Assembly: GCA_019915135.1 (NCBI GenBank)
Contig: JAHLMK010000004.1
Location: 2,542,001 to 2,606,000 of the forward strand
Origin: Strobilurus pachycystidiatus
Lineage: Eukaryota > Basidiomycota > Agaricomycetes > Agaricales > Physalacriaceae
DNA length: 64,000 bases
Direction of reading: 5' to 3'
The notes beneath the pieces are model-generated. The model was not told the origin of the DNA. It saw only the letters and a list, made by a program, of their open reading frames with translations, and ran no database searches. Positions 50,706 to 63,000 of this stretch are shown in pieces; the first letter of the stretch is position 1; every line of letters begins with the position of its first letter. The translations under genes and the position numbers were made by a program.

Positions 50706-52210
50706 TCAGCCTAATGGACCGTGCGAGGAGATCATAAACATACATTCGAGTGGTAGCCTAGCGGCGGAACTAGACGGAGACGAACTTGATGTACCGGTCT
50801 TGAGACTTTCTGGGGTTGGCGACGTAATTGGGTCTGTGTCCGAAGTATCAAGACCTGTTGCAGGCAGCAATGATGATACTGCATTGACAACCTCTTCTCC
50901 CGGGTCCACGTCTGATGAAATGTCCGTTAAGAGGTCATTTCTCGAGGGTAAGAACGGGTACAAACCATCTGGCTTTGACACGAAATGAGCTTTCTCCTGA
51001 GAGGAGGCTTTCCGGCAATGTTCTTCCAACTTCGCATCTAGATCCGCATTCATCCTCTCTGCGTCGTTTATTTTGGCCTGCATTCGCGCTTTGTGCTCTT
51101 CTCGAATCCTGAAGCACGAAATCAATCGCCGACGAAAGGATAGATTGAAAGTACTTACTTTTTTAGCACCCCCAGCTCCTCAAAAAAGTCGAATGGGTTA
51201 CCTATCTCGTTGGCAGGAAGAGTCTCAATATCGAGGGAAAAGTCGACGACGGGCGTGTAATCAAAACTGTGTGCCATGTCGTCCTCCGGCGTTACGGACT
51301 CTGCGTACACAGACGGAGCGAGTAGTTCCTCAGGATCAGACGACATCTTGAAGGACGCCGAGAGGAGAAGATTGGGCAAGGATAGAAGACCGGCGACTGG
51401 GCACATGAACATGGATATGTTGTCCTGGGCATAATGCTCCAACGGGTTGGATTTCGACGAAGATACAGATGAGGTGGACCAACGGTGCTCAGATCGACTA
51501 GGCAGCTGGCTAGTGGCGCTGCGAGTTGCGTCAACTTCATTCACTGCTGTCATGCTCTCTGAGTCCGTGACGACGGGCTCTTTTATCATCCACGTCGGTT
51601 TACCAAAGAGAGGGTTTTCTGAGAAATGAGACTCTTCGAAATCGGTCCCGCCAGTCGCATTCATGTAAATCATCTTTTCGCGCCATGCAGTGTCGTCCTT
51701 GCTCTGGAATCCAATGTTACAGGCATCGTCCACGGATATAGCAAACTTTTTATCCTCGCGCTGGTCCAGTTCCAGACACTTGATACGTACAACGCCAATC
51801 GCGAGCGTTGGGTGGTAGCAGTCTGGCCAGGGAAGTGGGGGATTACATGCCAGAGGGCTACGGTTGCGAGGATGAGAAGTATTAGGCAGGATAGGAAGAG
51901 ACATCTCAGGAAGATGGAAAGGCTCGTTTGGAGGTTGTGGGAGACCATGAGATACAAGGGCTGCTTCGATGGGCAGAAGAGTTCCTGGAATAGCAAACGT
52001 GATGTGCTGCGTCACGAAGCATATGAGTCGCGTACTGAAATTGCCATGGCCACAATCGCGTACCTGTATAAAACAAGCAATATATTTCCGTCGCCTCATT
52101 GCTTTACACGCTTCTCTGACTTCCACGTCTTCCAGAATCTGAGACAGGCTCTCGTTGGGATCCAGCTCGATAATCATGTATTCACCACATAGAGGGAGGG
52201 ACTTGGACAT
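50706..52210 (-). CDS. unrecognised paralogue family, member C (about 465 aa)
   Basis: Exons 52210-52064, 52006-51159 and 51108-50706 join in phase. The first intron (57 bp, GTACGC..GCAG) is stop-free and sits where the first introns of A and B do; the last (50 bp, GTAAGT..TTCAG) splits the hinge/coil junction as in A and B. Shared blocks: LCGEYMIIELDPN, RRRKYIACF, LPEMSLPILPNTSHP, PPLPWPDCYHPTLA, PANEIGNPFDFFEELGVL and a charged helix (EEHKARMQAKINDAERMNAD). A Ser-rich C-terminus follows. It lies 20 kb from A and B and is clearly diverged. Function unknown. Confidence 0.78.
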
Positions 52211-52579
52211 GGTTCTTGTAGGCGAGGGGAGGGGAGGTGGAATGATTCGCACCGTATCGACGCATGCTGTATTAAGTATCTGCGCGGAACAAGACAAGGG
52301 CCAAGATGGGTACAAAACAGGTACCAAGCAACAACGCAAAACAATAACGTGGGGAATTCAGGAGGAGCCGATCAAAGGGCGATCACGGCCAAATGGCAGT
52401 AGGCGGAATCGTTGTTCTTCTTGTTCTTCCTTTTGTTAACCTGGTCGAGCGACCACTGACGACTGTTTGAGCACAATGAGCCTGTTGTTTTCAGTTTGGA
52501 ATATGTCGATCTTCCTTGGGATAAAATCTGAACTAGAAATTGTGGCCTGCCAATATCCTTCCTTTGATAGTCTTTCGTC

Positions 52580-53697
52580 ATGGCTTCACTCTCTTACGCT
52601 GGTGTGATTTCTACCCCCTCACCTTCGACGGCTGGATCCGCTACTCCTTCTGCTGCCGCTCTGTCTACAGCTCCTGTCCCCATCAGCAAAGCAAGCTCGT
52701 CCCCAGATCATGATCGTCTGCCACTCGGGTCCATCGCAGGACTGCGCCAATCGCTCGTTATGCCCTATTATCAGCTCGGGCAGCTGGCTGGGAAGAGTGC
52801 TCAACAATCGTCTTCTGCTACAGATGCACTGACTACTGAACCGGAATCGAAGTCCTCTTGGGAGCGTGCACCGAGCAGAGCCGCCAGCAATGTTCAACGC
52901 CGTGCGAGGACTGTGGCTTGGTCGATCGCCACAAATCTCTCGAGAATCAACGAATCTCTCTGTGCGATTTCACTGGCCGTTGAGACACGAGAAAAAGGAC
53001 CCAGACCGGCTATCGTCTGCGAGACTCCTTCGTGGTATCAAGGCCCGAAAGACAAGCCGTGGGTCTTCCCCATGGGAACTTTCAACGGTCACACTGAGGA
53101 TTCACTTCCACCTGTTTTGGAGGCCTACGCCTGTCGCGTCGCTCAGAATCATCACGAGACCGGATCCGAATACATTCAGACCATTCCGTCCTGGGAGGTC
53201 AATCCCGATCCAGTCACTGGTATAACACCCCGCCAGTGGCTTGTCTGTCTTCCCTTGATGCTGAAGAATGAGAGACATCCGGTACATGCAGATGCATGGC
53301 ATCACCGATCCAGCAGTACCATTTGTCTCTCTCCGGACCAGTATCGCATCGTCGTCAAGCGGAGTATGGCTAAAATAACCAACTTCACCGAGGCAATTCG
53401 AAGGAATCCATTTGAGTTGACAAAATTTGTTGATGAGCTGCAAAAGAATAGCAAAGAGGTCCGTGATCTTGACTTACTCACATTGTTGCTTGTTTGTGAC
53501 TCATGTATTTGTTGTAGCATCTTCTTGACATTCAAATCAAGAGGCCGACAACAAATGGTGCCACCTCAATCGCGCCCAGAGGATCCATCGCTGCGTCTCA
53601 AAACCGCAAACCCTATAGCAGGCCGCCGAACATTGGTTCTTGCAGACCTATGATGTGTAGACCTGGCGATAGTGCGAGGGTACGAAGATTGTTTTGA
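52580..53697 (+). CDS. hypothetical protein (about 350 aa)
   Basis: The main exon 52580-53458 is followed by a 59-bp GTCCGT..TTGTAG intron and exon 53518-53697; unspliced, an alternative frame ends at 53653 after 357 residues. The N-terminus is Ser/Ala/Pro-rich. The region RARTVAWSIATNLSRINESL looks helical, and a compact mixed domain follows (CETPSWYQGPKDKPWVFPMG, ITPRQWLVCLPLML, WHHRSSSTICLSPDQYRIVV). No motif recognised. The 3' end is uncertain because another GTACGA donor lies at about 53680. The gene is divergent from family member C, 369 bp away. Confidence 0.6.
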
Positions 53698-54418
53698 TTT
53701 CATTCCATGACTGACTCCCTCACAGGTACAACAATACAGACGAACATCTATGATATCGTGATTCCAGAATCGAATACTACAGTACTACTCTTAATTATAA
53801 TCGACTCAGTGTCTCGAGTCGCGCCAGCGAAATTGTTTTCCTGCAAATTGTATCACGTCAGCTCTGAGCTGGTGGTGCTCTTTTGAAAACTAATCTAAAA
53901 AAGTATCAGCAATCAGAAGTGCGACGCCGCATCGAGGGCAGAATGAGTCATGACTGTCCTTTCCAAATAAGCGGCCATCCTTTCACCGCTGCGGTTTCCA
54001 GGTCATCGTCGCAAGAAACGTCCCATCAAAATTCCGAAATTGCCTCCACATTCATTTTGATACGCTACAGTCGGCTGAGTACAGCATCGATGTAAATTCA
54101 TCTTCCCTCCAGTTCACTTAACAACAATCAGGTACATGGCTGCAATTGACAAACGTTTCGTTCATTCCAAGAAGAGTATAGCGTATCGTGGTAGTAGTAT
54201 AGAAAGCTATCCAAAAGAAAGCGAAGTCCCATGCAGAAGAGCCAATACAAGGACACACAGAGCAGTATGAAAACACAGCCAAAGCAAGAACAAGAAAAGA
54301 AACCCAGTCACAGACGAGTATTCCAGAGACAGATCACAAACCTCCAGATCCTAGCGACGTTTCCTTGACTTCGGCTTGGTATCAGAAACCTGCTCCAACC
54401 ATCAGCGCAAACTCTGCG
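53698..54418. other. intergenic, no gene seen
   Basis: Convergent spacer between the hypothetical gene and the coiled-coil gene. Confidence 0.5.
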
Positions 54419-57400
54419 TCACTTCGCCTTACGACTGACCTTCTTCTCCACAGGAGCTGCCTTCTTCGGGGCGGTCGACTTCTAAGTATCGTGACCTCAA
54501 TGAGCGCGCTCATCAAGGTGAAAATCAAGTCCTTACCGTCCGTCTAGCAGGACGAGCGGGTTCCTCCTGTCTCGCCACAGGGGACGATGCTCGGTCGCGC
54601 TTTCCCAACAAAGTCTTCGAGGCCGGAAGGATAGGATCGTCACACAGCGGCTTGTCGTCGTCGTCGTCTTCCGTAAGATCCGAAATGTCGTCGTCTTCCT
54701 CTGGCAGTCTTGCGAGGGTCTTGCTTCTACCTGTCGCCAACGGCTTGGATGGTCCCGCTGGATTCTTGAGGACATAGGTCTACATTAGACAAGATCCACA
54801 TAGCAGAGAGAGAGATGCATACCTGAGTTTCAGGCCGAGCAGACGGCGAGCTTGACATCCACAAGTTCAAGTCAACCATAGATTTCGACTGTCCGTTGTC
54901 CGCAGTCTGCTTCTTGAGGCACTTGGCCAGCGTCGACTCGAGCGAGTGAATTTTGGCTTGCAGTGACGTGATCATGTTGTTGCGCTGCATCCATAAGATG
55001 AGGATCAGTCCCAACTGGAATAGAACTAAACATCACCGAGCGTAGTTCGTTTTCTTGGTTCACAACATCCTGCTCGTACATGTCTTGCGTCATGTGGATG
55101 ACTTTCTGGACGAACGCCTTCTCTCCGTCGCTCTTGAGTCGGATCATGAGCACACCAACGGAAGAATCAAGTGAGAACACGAACCAAATTCCCATCCTTG
55201 TACCGAGCAGTCATTGTGTTCTCCCGATCCCGAAAAGCGTCCAACTCCTTCTGCAGTCCTTCCACTTTCTCGTTCGCGTCAGTCAAAGCCTTCGCAAGGT
55301 TCGTCGTATCTTGAGAAGCAGCCCGAGCTCGAGTCTTCGAAGTCTCCAAGTCCATAACCGTCTTGTCCAGAAGTAGTCGAGCCTCCACAGCTTGTCGTCT
55401 CGTAGTATCCAGCTCCTTCTGCACCGTCAGGACTTTGCCGCCTTCGAGCCTGAGTCGTTGTTCGAATTGTTCGTCCTGTCGAGCCGTCTCCACCTTGAGC
55501 TTCGTGATCTCCGATTGATAGGTCTTAGCCTCGCTCTGCAGAGTCTTGATCGTCTTGTCCAATGTAGCCTTCTGGTCGTTGAAGGCCTTGAGCCCAGTAT
55601 CGAACGCAGCCTTCTGGTCCTTCCGCGATTTCTCGAATTGTGCCTTTTGTTCTTTGAGAGCCTCTTCTAGTGCCACCTTTTGCTCCGCTAGTGAGTTCGC
55701 CCGAGTTTCGCAGTCCGTAAGTTCGGTCCGAAGAGCAGCGGCGGCCTGGTCCAACGTCATCTGTCAAAACTTCAGCTTTTTGGTGTCAACATTGATATTG
55801 AAGGCGTACAACAAGATTGCTGCGTTCCTGGAGAGTCCGATCCAGGACGGACTTCTGTTCCTCGAGCAACGCGACCTCAAGTTTTGATGCGCCTGCAGCC
55901 GCCTCTAATTTTGCCTACCGTGACGTAGTCAGACAAAAACAAGCGCCAAGGGAGGGCAGCGTACCGCGTAAGAGCTTTCAGATCGCAAAAGTCGTTCCTG
56001 CAGGAAACATCAGGAAGGTCTCGGAGATACGACTAGGAGACAGACCTGGATATCACCACTCTGCTCCTTCGCCAGCTTAAGGGTCATCGCCTGCGAATCA
56101 AATCGTTCTTGAAGAACCTGGGAACGCGATGAACGACGGCAGCTCAACATAACATGTGGTGGCATACAGTATACCGAACATGCTCCTCTTTCAGTCTACG
56201 ACGTTCCGATGAGTAAACAAGCAAATGATAGCTGAGCGACATACCGGTTATGCGCCTCCGACACCTCCTTCTTGAGCCTCCCGATCTCGGGCTCCACGTG
56301 TGCGAGCTTGTCCTGCGCCTGCTTCCATTTATTCGTTTCGGCGGTGCACGCGAATTGGGCTTCCTGGACTTCAAGCTCCAAGCGAGAGACGGACTGCCGG
56401 TATTGTTCGGAGCTGATAGAGCAGCAAATCAGTACATCTAGACATAGACACCGAAGGAAATGAGGTACGTTTGGGATATAGATGTGTTGCGCTCTGTCAG
56501 CCCTTGTACCTTCTCATGCATAGCAGCCAGCTGCGACTCTTGTTTACGCGACTTGTTCTCGGAGGCTGCGAGTTTGGACGATACTCTAGAGAAGTGTGAG
56601 TAAGATGACAGCAGTCATAAAACGTCGACATACTCGCGTAAAGTGTTCTCTATATTCTGTATCTTGTCCGATTCCATGTCGTCAAATCTAGAGGCGGTCA
56701 GTCATGATGAACGAACAGTGCGATGCGAATTGTCTACCGTTTCTGCAGCTCTCCCAACTCTCGCTGCTTATTATCCAAGTGGGTCGTAAGTTCGTTCGCC
56801 CTAATACAACATTGTCAAGAATCGAGAACGAACAACCATTTAGGGCGTACCTTTCCTCAGCCTCTCGCTTCGCGCTTGACATGCTGGCACTCTCTAGCAG
56901 AATGTCGTAGCTTTCGGCCTGTTGCTTCACGAGCTTATCAGCAAGTTCTTCAACTCTCCCTTCTGTGAAGATATCAGACTCAGTTTTTGGACGCCGAACA
57001 CGTCATCTCCTACATACCAAGTTCGGTGAGAGTCTCCGTTCGTCGAGCCCACCTCGCGCCGTCATCTAACTGACGTAGTTCCAGGTCAGCGACCTTCTGC
57101 TTGGACTCAATGAGCTGACATCCGATTGTTGACAGCTTTTCGCGGAGGATGTCGATTACTTGATGCGCTATGTATGGCATGAGTAAGAAACAGCTCGCTG
57201 ATTGGCGGCGGACTTACAGCTGTGGCGATCCTGCTGCATTTCGGTGACCAGATCTCGCGTTTCAGCGGACTTGTGGAGGTATCGGCCGTTTTCCTCGAGA
57301 TGAGTGTCCACGACTACAATACGAGGTTGGATCATCCATGGCGCCAGGGAAAGGAATAAAACAAAAGCGTACTTTTGATTTGCCTCTCAGTTGCAGACTT

Positions 57401-58555
57401 GAGTATCGACAGTTCGTCCTTGTTTCGCTCGACGCAGTCTCCGGTGGCTTGGAACCGAAACTTGAGTTGGCTCATGCCGTTCTTCAGTTCTTCAAGACTA
57501 GATACTGGTCAGAAGGAACGCGGAGGGAGGGGGTTGAGGACGTACTTGCGTGACATAGATTCCATTCCTTTACGCGAGACGTCCTTGATCTTGACGATTC
57601 GCTCCTCAGCGCCCTTGACCTTGTCGAGGGCAGCCGAAAGATCTATATGGAGGCGGGCCATCTCCGCGTTCTTGTCCTGGACGATGCATGCGGTGCGGTC
57701 CTTCTCCTCGGTGACCTGGATGATCTGATTCCTGAGTTGCAGCACGTCCTCACCAGTGCTCTTGAGGCTCGTCGCCAGGCGGTCGTTCTCCGCTTCAAGG
57801 ACTGAAATACGCTGTTGCAAAGCCATGTTGGCGCTTTGGGCTGTGCTTAGTTCGGCTCGTAGGTTCAAACTATTCGTGCGCTACAAAAAAGATGAATATA
57901 TGCGTGCGAAAGAAAGAGATAGTCGCGCACCTCGTCTGCTAGCTGAGACTTTATCATGGCAGATTCTCTCATCTTGCGGATAACGTCCTCCAAGTTGCCT
58001 TCGTCCGCTACCGGCTCCGGCTGAACGGACGAATGGCGCGAGTGCGAATCGAAGCGTTCTGCGCGCAGTGCAGGAACCGACTCGTGGAGGCGGGAGGACG
58101 CGTGGCGCGACGGGGTCATGAGTCCCTGCGTCGTCTGGCTCGGCTGAGGAAACATCTTGAAGGCGGGCTGCTGGGCATGGTGTCCGTGTGCAAAATTTTC
58201 CTTGTCATTTGCTGTCGATACTACCTGTAAGCCGATGAGACACAGTGATTGAGCAAACGCGCGTACGGGGATAGAAATTGTCTTTGGGCGGCGACTGCAG
58301 CGCCGACAGCGAAAAGCGGGGCCGATCCGGCTGTTTGGGCGTCCGTCCAAAGATGCCAGCCGATGTGGGCTTTCCGTTGCGTCCTGCAGGCGCGAATATA
58401 GAGGGGTTTGATTTGCGCGGCGCGGCGTGCGGCGCCCGCCCACTGCGCGGTGTCGACGCGGCCGACTGTGCCACAGGTAAGTTGAGCTGGAAAGGCTTCT
58501 TGGCCGCGCCATCGTGTGGTATACGCTCGTTGTAATCAAGATCATCCGAATCCAT
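54419..58555 (-). CDS. long coiled-coil protein with basic tail (roughly 1,000 residues)
   Basis: The gene is split by more than ten introns of about 50 bp. Residues 1 to about 190 are disordered and basic (AAPRKSNPSIFAPAGRNGKP, FGRTPKQPDRPRFSLSALQS). From EDVIRKMRESAMIKSQLADE onward nearly every exon is heptad-rich (NMALQQRISVLEAENDRLA, KIKDVSRKGMESMS, VVDTHLEENGRYLHKSAE, RVEELADKLVKQQAESYDIL, TKLKVETARQDEQFEQRL). The end combines an acidic patch (DDDISDLTEDDDDDKP) with a basic final exon joined at GTAAGG (KSTAPKKAAPVEKKVSRKAK), suggesting a nuclear or DNA/spindle-associated protein. No ATPase heads are seen, so it is not an SMC protein. Exact exons were not all resolved. Confidence 0.75.
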
Positions 58556-58775
58556 CGTGACTGGCGGCGGGGCGGGCGGAGGCGGCGGTGATGGTGGTGG
58601 TAACAAACCAAGAAATGATGGGCGCCTTGGCCCGCGGCTCGGAAGGACCGCTAACGGCTTATGTCATGGTCGCGCTTGCCACGTGCAGCGCCCCAATCAG
58701 ATGGCCGGCATCGTCCGACAAAATCTTTGCTCATTGACGTCGTCCTACTTAGCTTCTTCCGTTACGGCGACGACG
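58556..58775. promoter_or_regulatory. shared divergent promoter region
   Basis: Only about 220 bp separate the starts of the coiled-coil gene (-) and the lipase gene (+), so both promoters must lie or overlap here. No TATA box is obvious; the part next to the coiled-coil gene is a GGCGG-rich repeat. Confidence 0.45.
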
Positions 58776-60559
58776 ATGAGCAGCGTCCATTTTCCTGTTC
58801 CCGTCGCGGCCCTCTTTCGCCGCCTCGTCCACGTCGCCTCATCATTGTCTATAACCACAGCACAACCAACACCCAACAGCGCCCAGGGACCGAAAGCTGA
58901 GGAGGATGCCACGAAAGATGTCGTCCCGCCGTCGTGGAAGACGTTGGACTGGTCCTGGTTTCGCAGCGACGACAGATGGTACTGGTCGCTTGCCAATACC
59001 GGGCATGGTGTGTTCCGACCACTCTCTCTCTCGCCACAGCTGGCTCACTCTTTTTTCATCGCCAGCTCCAAGCACAAGCTCATGGTCGTGGCTGCCATTC
59101 AACTTCGCGTCGTTTACCGACCTTTCGACTTCTGGCGACTCCGGACCCCCTCCCTCACCCCAGCATTCCACAATGCCCAAGCCTCCGCCACAGGATCCCA
59201 AACGAATGGATACCATACACCGACTGATGCAGAATCCCGCTCTGTTTGACCCACTTCGCACTCCTCGATACCCAGTCGTTCTATGCCACGGTGAGCTCCA
59301 TCTTGCACGTCGTTGACGCGTTCCAACCCAGCACAGGACTGTACGGCTTTGACGAACGTGGGCCCACCTCCTTTCCCAGTCTCAGAATGCAGTACTGGTC
59401 CAACGTTCTTCGAGCTCTGCGAAAGACTGTTGGAGCCGAAGTCATCGTCACCTCTGTCCCAAGGTTAGTTTGCTTTCCCGAACACTACAATTACTAACAC
59501 TACTCCAGTACCGGCTCCGTCACTTCTCGCGCAGAGAGTCTCAATCGCCAGCTCAGCGACAAGATTGCCGGCCGCGGAATCAACTTTCTAGCTCACTCAA
59601 TGGGCGGTCTTGACTGCCGCCATCTCATCACGAACGTCAAGCCGACAGAATACAAGCCTCTGTCTCTCACCACCGTCAGCACGCCACATCGCGGCAGTCC
59701 GTTTATGGACTGGTGTGCAGAAAACATTGGGCTAGGCCGTCTCATTCAGCGCGAAGGAGAGCGTCTCGCCAAGACCGTCACCCACTCCGACCTGCCTCCA
59801 ACCGAGAACAAACCCCAGTCGGACTCGACCGCGCTCTCCGCACTCGCCGCCCTCCCATCCTCGTTCACCACTCTGCTCATCTCCGTCCTCGACTCGCCCG
59901 CCTACGCCAACCTCACCTCCGCCTACCTCAACAACACCTTCAACCCCAACACGCCCAACGACCCCGCCGTAAAGTACTACAGCGTCGCCGGCCGCATGGG
60001 CCCCGCGAACGTCTGGCACCCGTTCTGGCTCCCCAAGATGGTCCTCGACGGCGTGGAGAAAAAGGAGCGCGAGCGCCTGCGCGACGCCGGGTCGGACCTC
60101 TGGGCGGACGACGCAGAGTGGGGCAACGACGGTCTCGTCACCATCCAGAGCGCAAAGTGGGGCGAGTTCCTCGGCGTCATGGAGGGCGTCGACCACTGGG
60201 AGATCCGCGGCGCGCGCGGGCTCGAGTTTAACGTGGACTTTGGCGAAAAGCGCGATTGGGGCTGGTTGGCGGGTGCGTGGAGGCAGGAGAGGGAGGATAT
60301 CGCTTCTGAGGCCAAGGTAGAGAGCAAGTCCCACTCTCTGCGCGCCAAGGCTGCAGAGCAGGATGACGAAGTCGTCAAGGCGTCGACGGACAAGCTCTCG
60401 GCCGTGTTTGATTGGGTCATCGACCAGGTGCCGACGACCCCGCCGCTGCTTGGGAAGGGAAATTCGAAGAGCAAGCCGCGACACGATCTCGAGACCAAGG
60501 CGGACCTCGATCGATTCTATATAGCTCTGTCTAGGAAGCTGTACGACGAGGGTTTATAA
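58776..60559 (+). CDS. alpha/beta-hydrolase, triacylglycerol lipase-like (about 544 aa)
   Basis: Exons 58776-59007, 59066-59290, 59337-59463 and 59509-60559 join in phase; introns are 45-58 bp. The fold starts with YPVVLCHG followed by LYGFDERGP, typical of the lipase oxyanion/strand region. The nucleophile elbow is LAHSMGGLD (Ser about 226). HRGSPFMDW follows, then a late DHWEIRG that may supply the His of the triad, and an Asp in the ADDAEWGNDGLV region. It is similar in layout to fungal lipases with palmitoylation/mitochondrial-type N-termini (VAALFRRLVHVASSLS). The intron-1 acceptor could also lie at 59030. Likely a membrane-associated lipid hydrolase; substrate unknown. Confidence 0.88.
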
Positions 60560-60651
60560 CATAAATTGTATCTTTATCTACACAAGTATTTTGTTTGTAT
60601 ACACCGCGACATATGTGAAGGGCAACGACCATTCATTCGTTGTCGAATAAA

Positions 60652-63000
60652 TCAAAGAGGGTTGGCCAGCAAGACCGTGTTGAGCGTGTTCATCGCGCTC
60701 GCTCGATAGTTGTCCGTGGTGATACTCTGCGGTATCAACCCGTCATTGAACGACAACATCCACGGCGCCGACGGAGTCCACTTTGGCCAGGGGATGTTCG
60801 TGATGCCGTTCGGATTCTGCGTGGCAACGAAGCTGATGAGGTAGTCCGCCATGTCGCCGTTGAAATATACGTTCAGTATGTCGCTGGCGTGGAAAGAGCC
60901 TAGCACTGGGACGTCCTTGAGACGCTTGTTTACTGCCATAATCAATAAGTATAGTTCCGTGGATAGAAAGCAACTCGGAAGGCGTACTGTATGTGTAGAT
61001 GTCCGCTTTGCCTGCGAGCTGATTCATGAAGAAACGACGCGGCGCCTGGAAGACAGCGTCTCCCTGGAAAGCCGCAAATCGTTTAAACTGGGGCGTAACC
61101 GCATTGAGGATTCCGGTGTCAAATGGTGATCCGTCAAGAATATTACTTGAGTATGCTGCCAGGACCGAGTTGACCTCTGCTTCAGTTGCTCCGGGTAACA
61201 TGACGTCCCAGATATACTTCTTGAACTGTGCATCCGTACTGTGGAAGGTAAATATGAGTTGCCTTTCGCAAGAGAGTAGAACTAACGTTATGTTAAGCTG
61301 AGCGAGCGAGAACAGAGTCCCCTCGTCATCACAGTCGCCTGTCAGATACTATGCATCAGAAACGAAGCGGCAGATTCATGAAAGATGATAGCTACCGGTT
61401 ACGATTGGGACGTTGGCAATCTTTCCCGCCTTGACAAGGTTGTAGAAGGCGTCCGGGAACATGGTGCCGTCAGCCCGAGGAACCCATGCCAAAATCAGAG
61501 ACTTTGAAAGGAGTAAGCATAAGTCATAACGCATAGTGCGCGTCGTTTGTGTTCTACTCGCCTGATAGTCGAATATGAACGGGGACGCGTTCACGGCGGC
61601 CTCCAGTACGTCAAATTTCACGGTTCTGAGACAGGCAAGAGTGTCAGCAGCTCCGGAACAGCCGGTCTGGAGGACCAGTGCGTCGTAGTCTAATAATTTG
61701 GGTTCCCGTGAGTTGGTTGTGAATGAGCGAGGAAGGAGACGGAGCTCACACTTCTGTCCATGAGTGATGTCTCCTGCTGGAATGGGCGATCCTGATTGCA
61801 TAAATGCGCCTCGGAAGAGACCTTCATTGTCACCACCATTCATCAGCATATGCAGAGACGCAGAGATGGCACCAGCTGATTCTCCCCAGCTTTCAACCGG
61901 AGCAGTTAGTGAAAGCGTTTCATGTTTGAATGTCAGAACACACATAGTGACTTTTGTCGGATCGCCACCGAAGGCCCCGATGTACTTCTGGATCCACTGC
62001 AATGCCAAGCGTTCTGGAAGCAGGCCTGAGTTGATGTAGCCTGTGAAGAAGCTCTTAACCTACGATCTCGCAGTCCGAGGTTTCCTAGCCCCGCGTTCTT
62101 GACTTCCTGACTTGCCAAAAAGCCATAGGCTGAGGCCAACAGTCAATGATAGATTTAGGGACGGTGTAGGAAACGTACCAGAGACACGATAGTTCATAGA
62201 GACGTATATGATCGGTTGTCCAAGTTTTGAAGAGCGCGTTACAATGTTTGTACCATCATACCTTAGATTGATTGCAGGGTCAGAGCAGGAACATGCTAAT
62301 TACCTCAGTGATTGACTTACATTTCCGTGCCGCCAATTTCAAAACCGCCTAAGAGACGAGAGATTGCTTGAGAATGGGAAGTAGGCGCGAGTCTGAATTG
62401 AAAGTACCTCCAAATATCCACTTCCGTGGAGGAATTGCGTGAGATCCTTTTATCCCAGAGTGGTGAGTGGTACACGTACAGCAACAACGGGAAGTTTGGA
62501 AGTAGTCGTGGCGTTGGCGGGCTTGATCACATTGATCGTCAAGCCTTGGCTGTGATAAGATTCAAACGAGATCAGAAAAGTAGAAGCACCCACAGTCCTC
62601 AGATGACGGAAGGATCACGTTGTAGATGGAGCTGAGCACATCGTCCACGGCTTCCTGAGCAAGACCAGTGAGGATTGGAAGTCTGATGGCCTGCTGCGGA
62701 CACGACGGCCCGTAATCGGACGCGTCTATTGTCCCACTGTACGCATCCACGGCTACCGGAAGCTGAAACCGAAGATTGCCAATTCTATAGCGTCTTCAGC
62801 GTAATCGGACTTTTGGACTGCAGAGATGGGACGCACGGCGGGTTTCCGTATGGTATACCCAGAAACTTGGAGACGGTGCCGGAGGTGGTTCCGACCACGG
62901 TAGCCTTATCCAAGGTCACTGAAGGCCCTGCGCGCCCATAAATAGACGCCGCAGAAGCAAGTCCTGCCTGTGCGACGGCAAGAATGAACTGGAGGAGCAT
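60652..63000 (-). CDS. secreted type-B carboxylesterase/lipase (about 540 aa)
   Basis: About ten short introns. It begins at ATG 63000 with a signal peptide (LLQFILAVAQAGLASAASI). Blocks in order: KFLGIPYGNPP joined to an exon starting IGNLRFQLPVAVDAY, YGPSCPQQ, the glycine-rich oxyanion block (partly GGFEIGGTEM), YRVSGFGFLASQEV, LRDQRLALQWIQKYIGAFGG, the nucleophile GESAG (about 61880), FMQSGSP, GDCDDEGTLF (probable acidic triad member) and VLGSFHASDI (catalytic His), ending near LLANPL. Splicing is needed to restore WGESAG (exon start near 61885). The family is that of Candida rugosa-type lipases. It probably hydrolyses extracellular esters. No disabling change seen. Confidence 0.9.

Noticed and set aside
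54419..58555. SMC/cohesin-type ATPase
   Set aside because: Long coiled coils are present but no Walker A/B or signature motif of SMC head domains is seen.
59732..60484. 250-codon minus ORF opposite the lipase
   Set aside because: A GC-driven shadow of the lipase exon without motifs.
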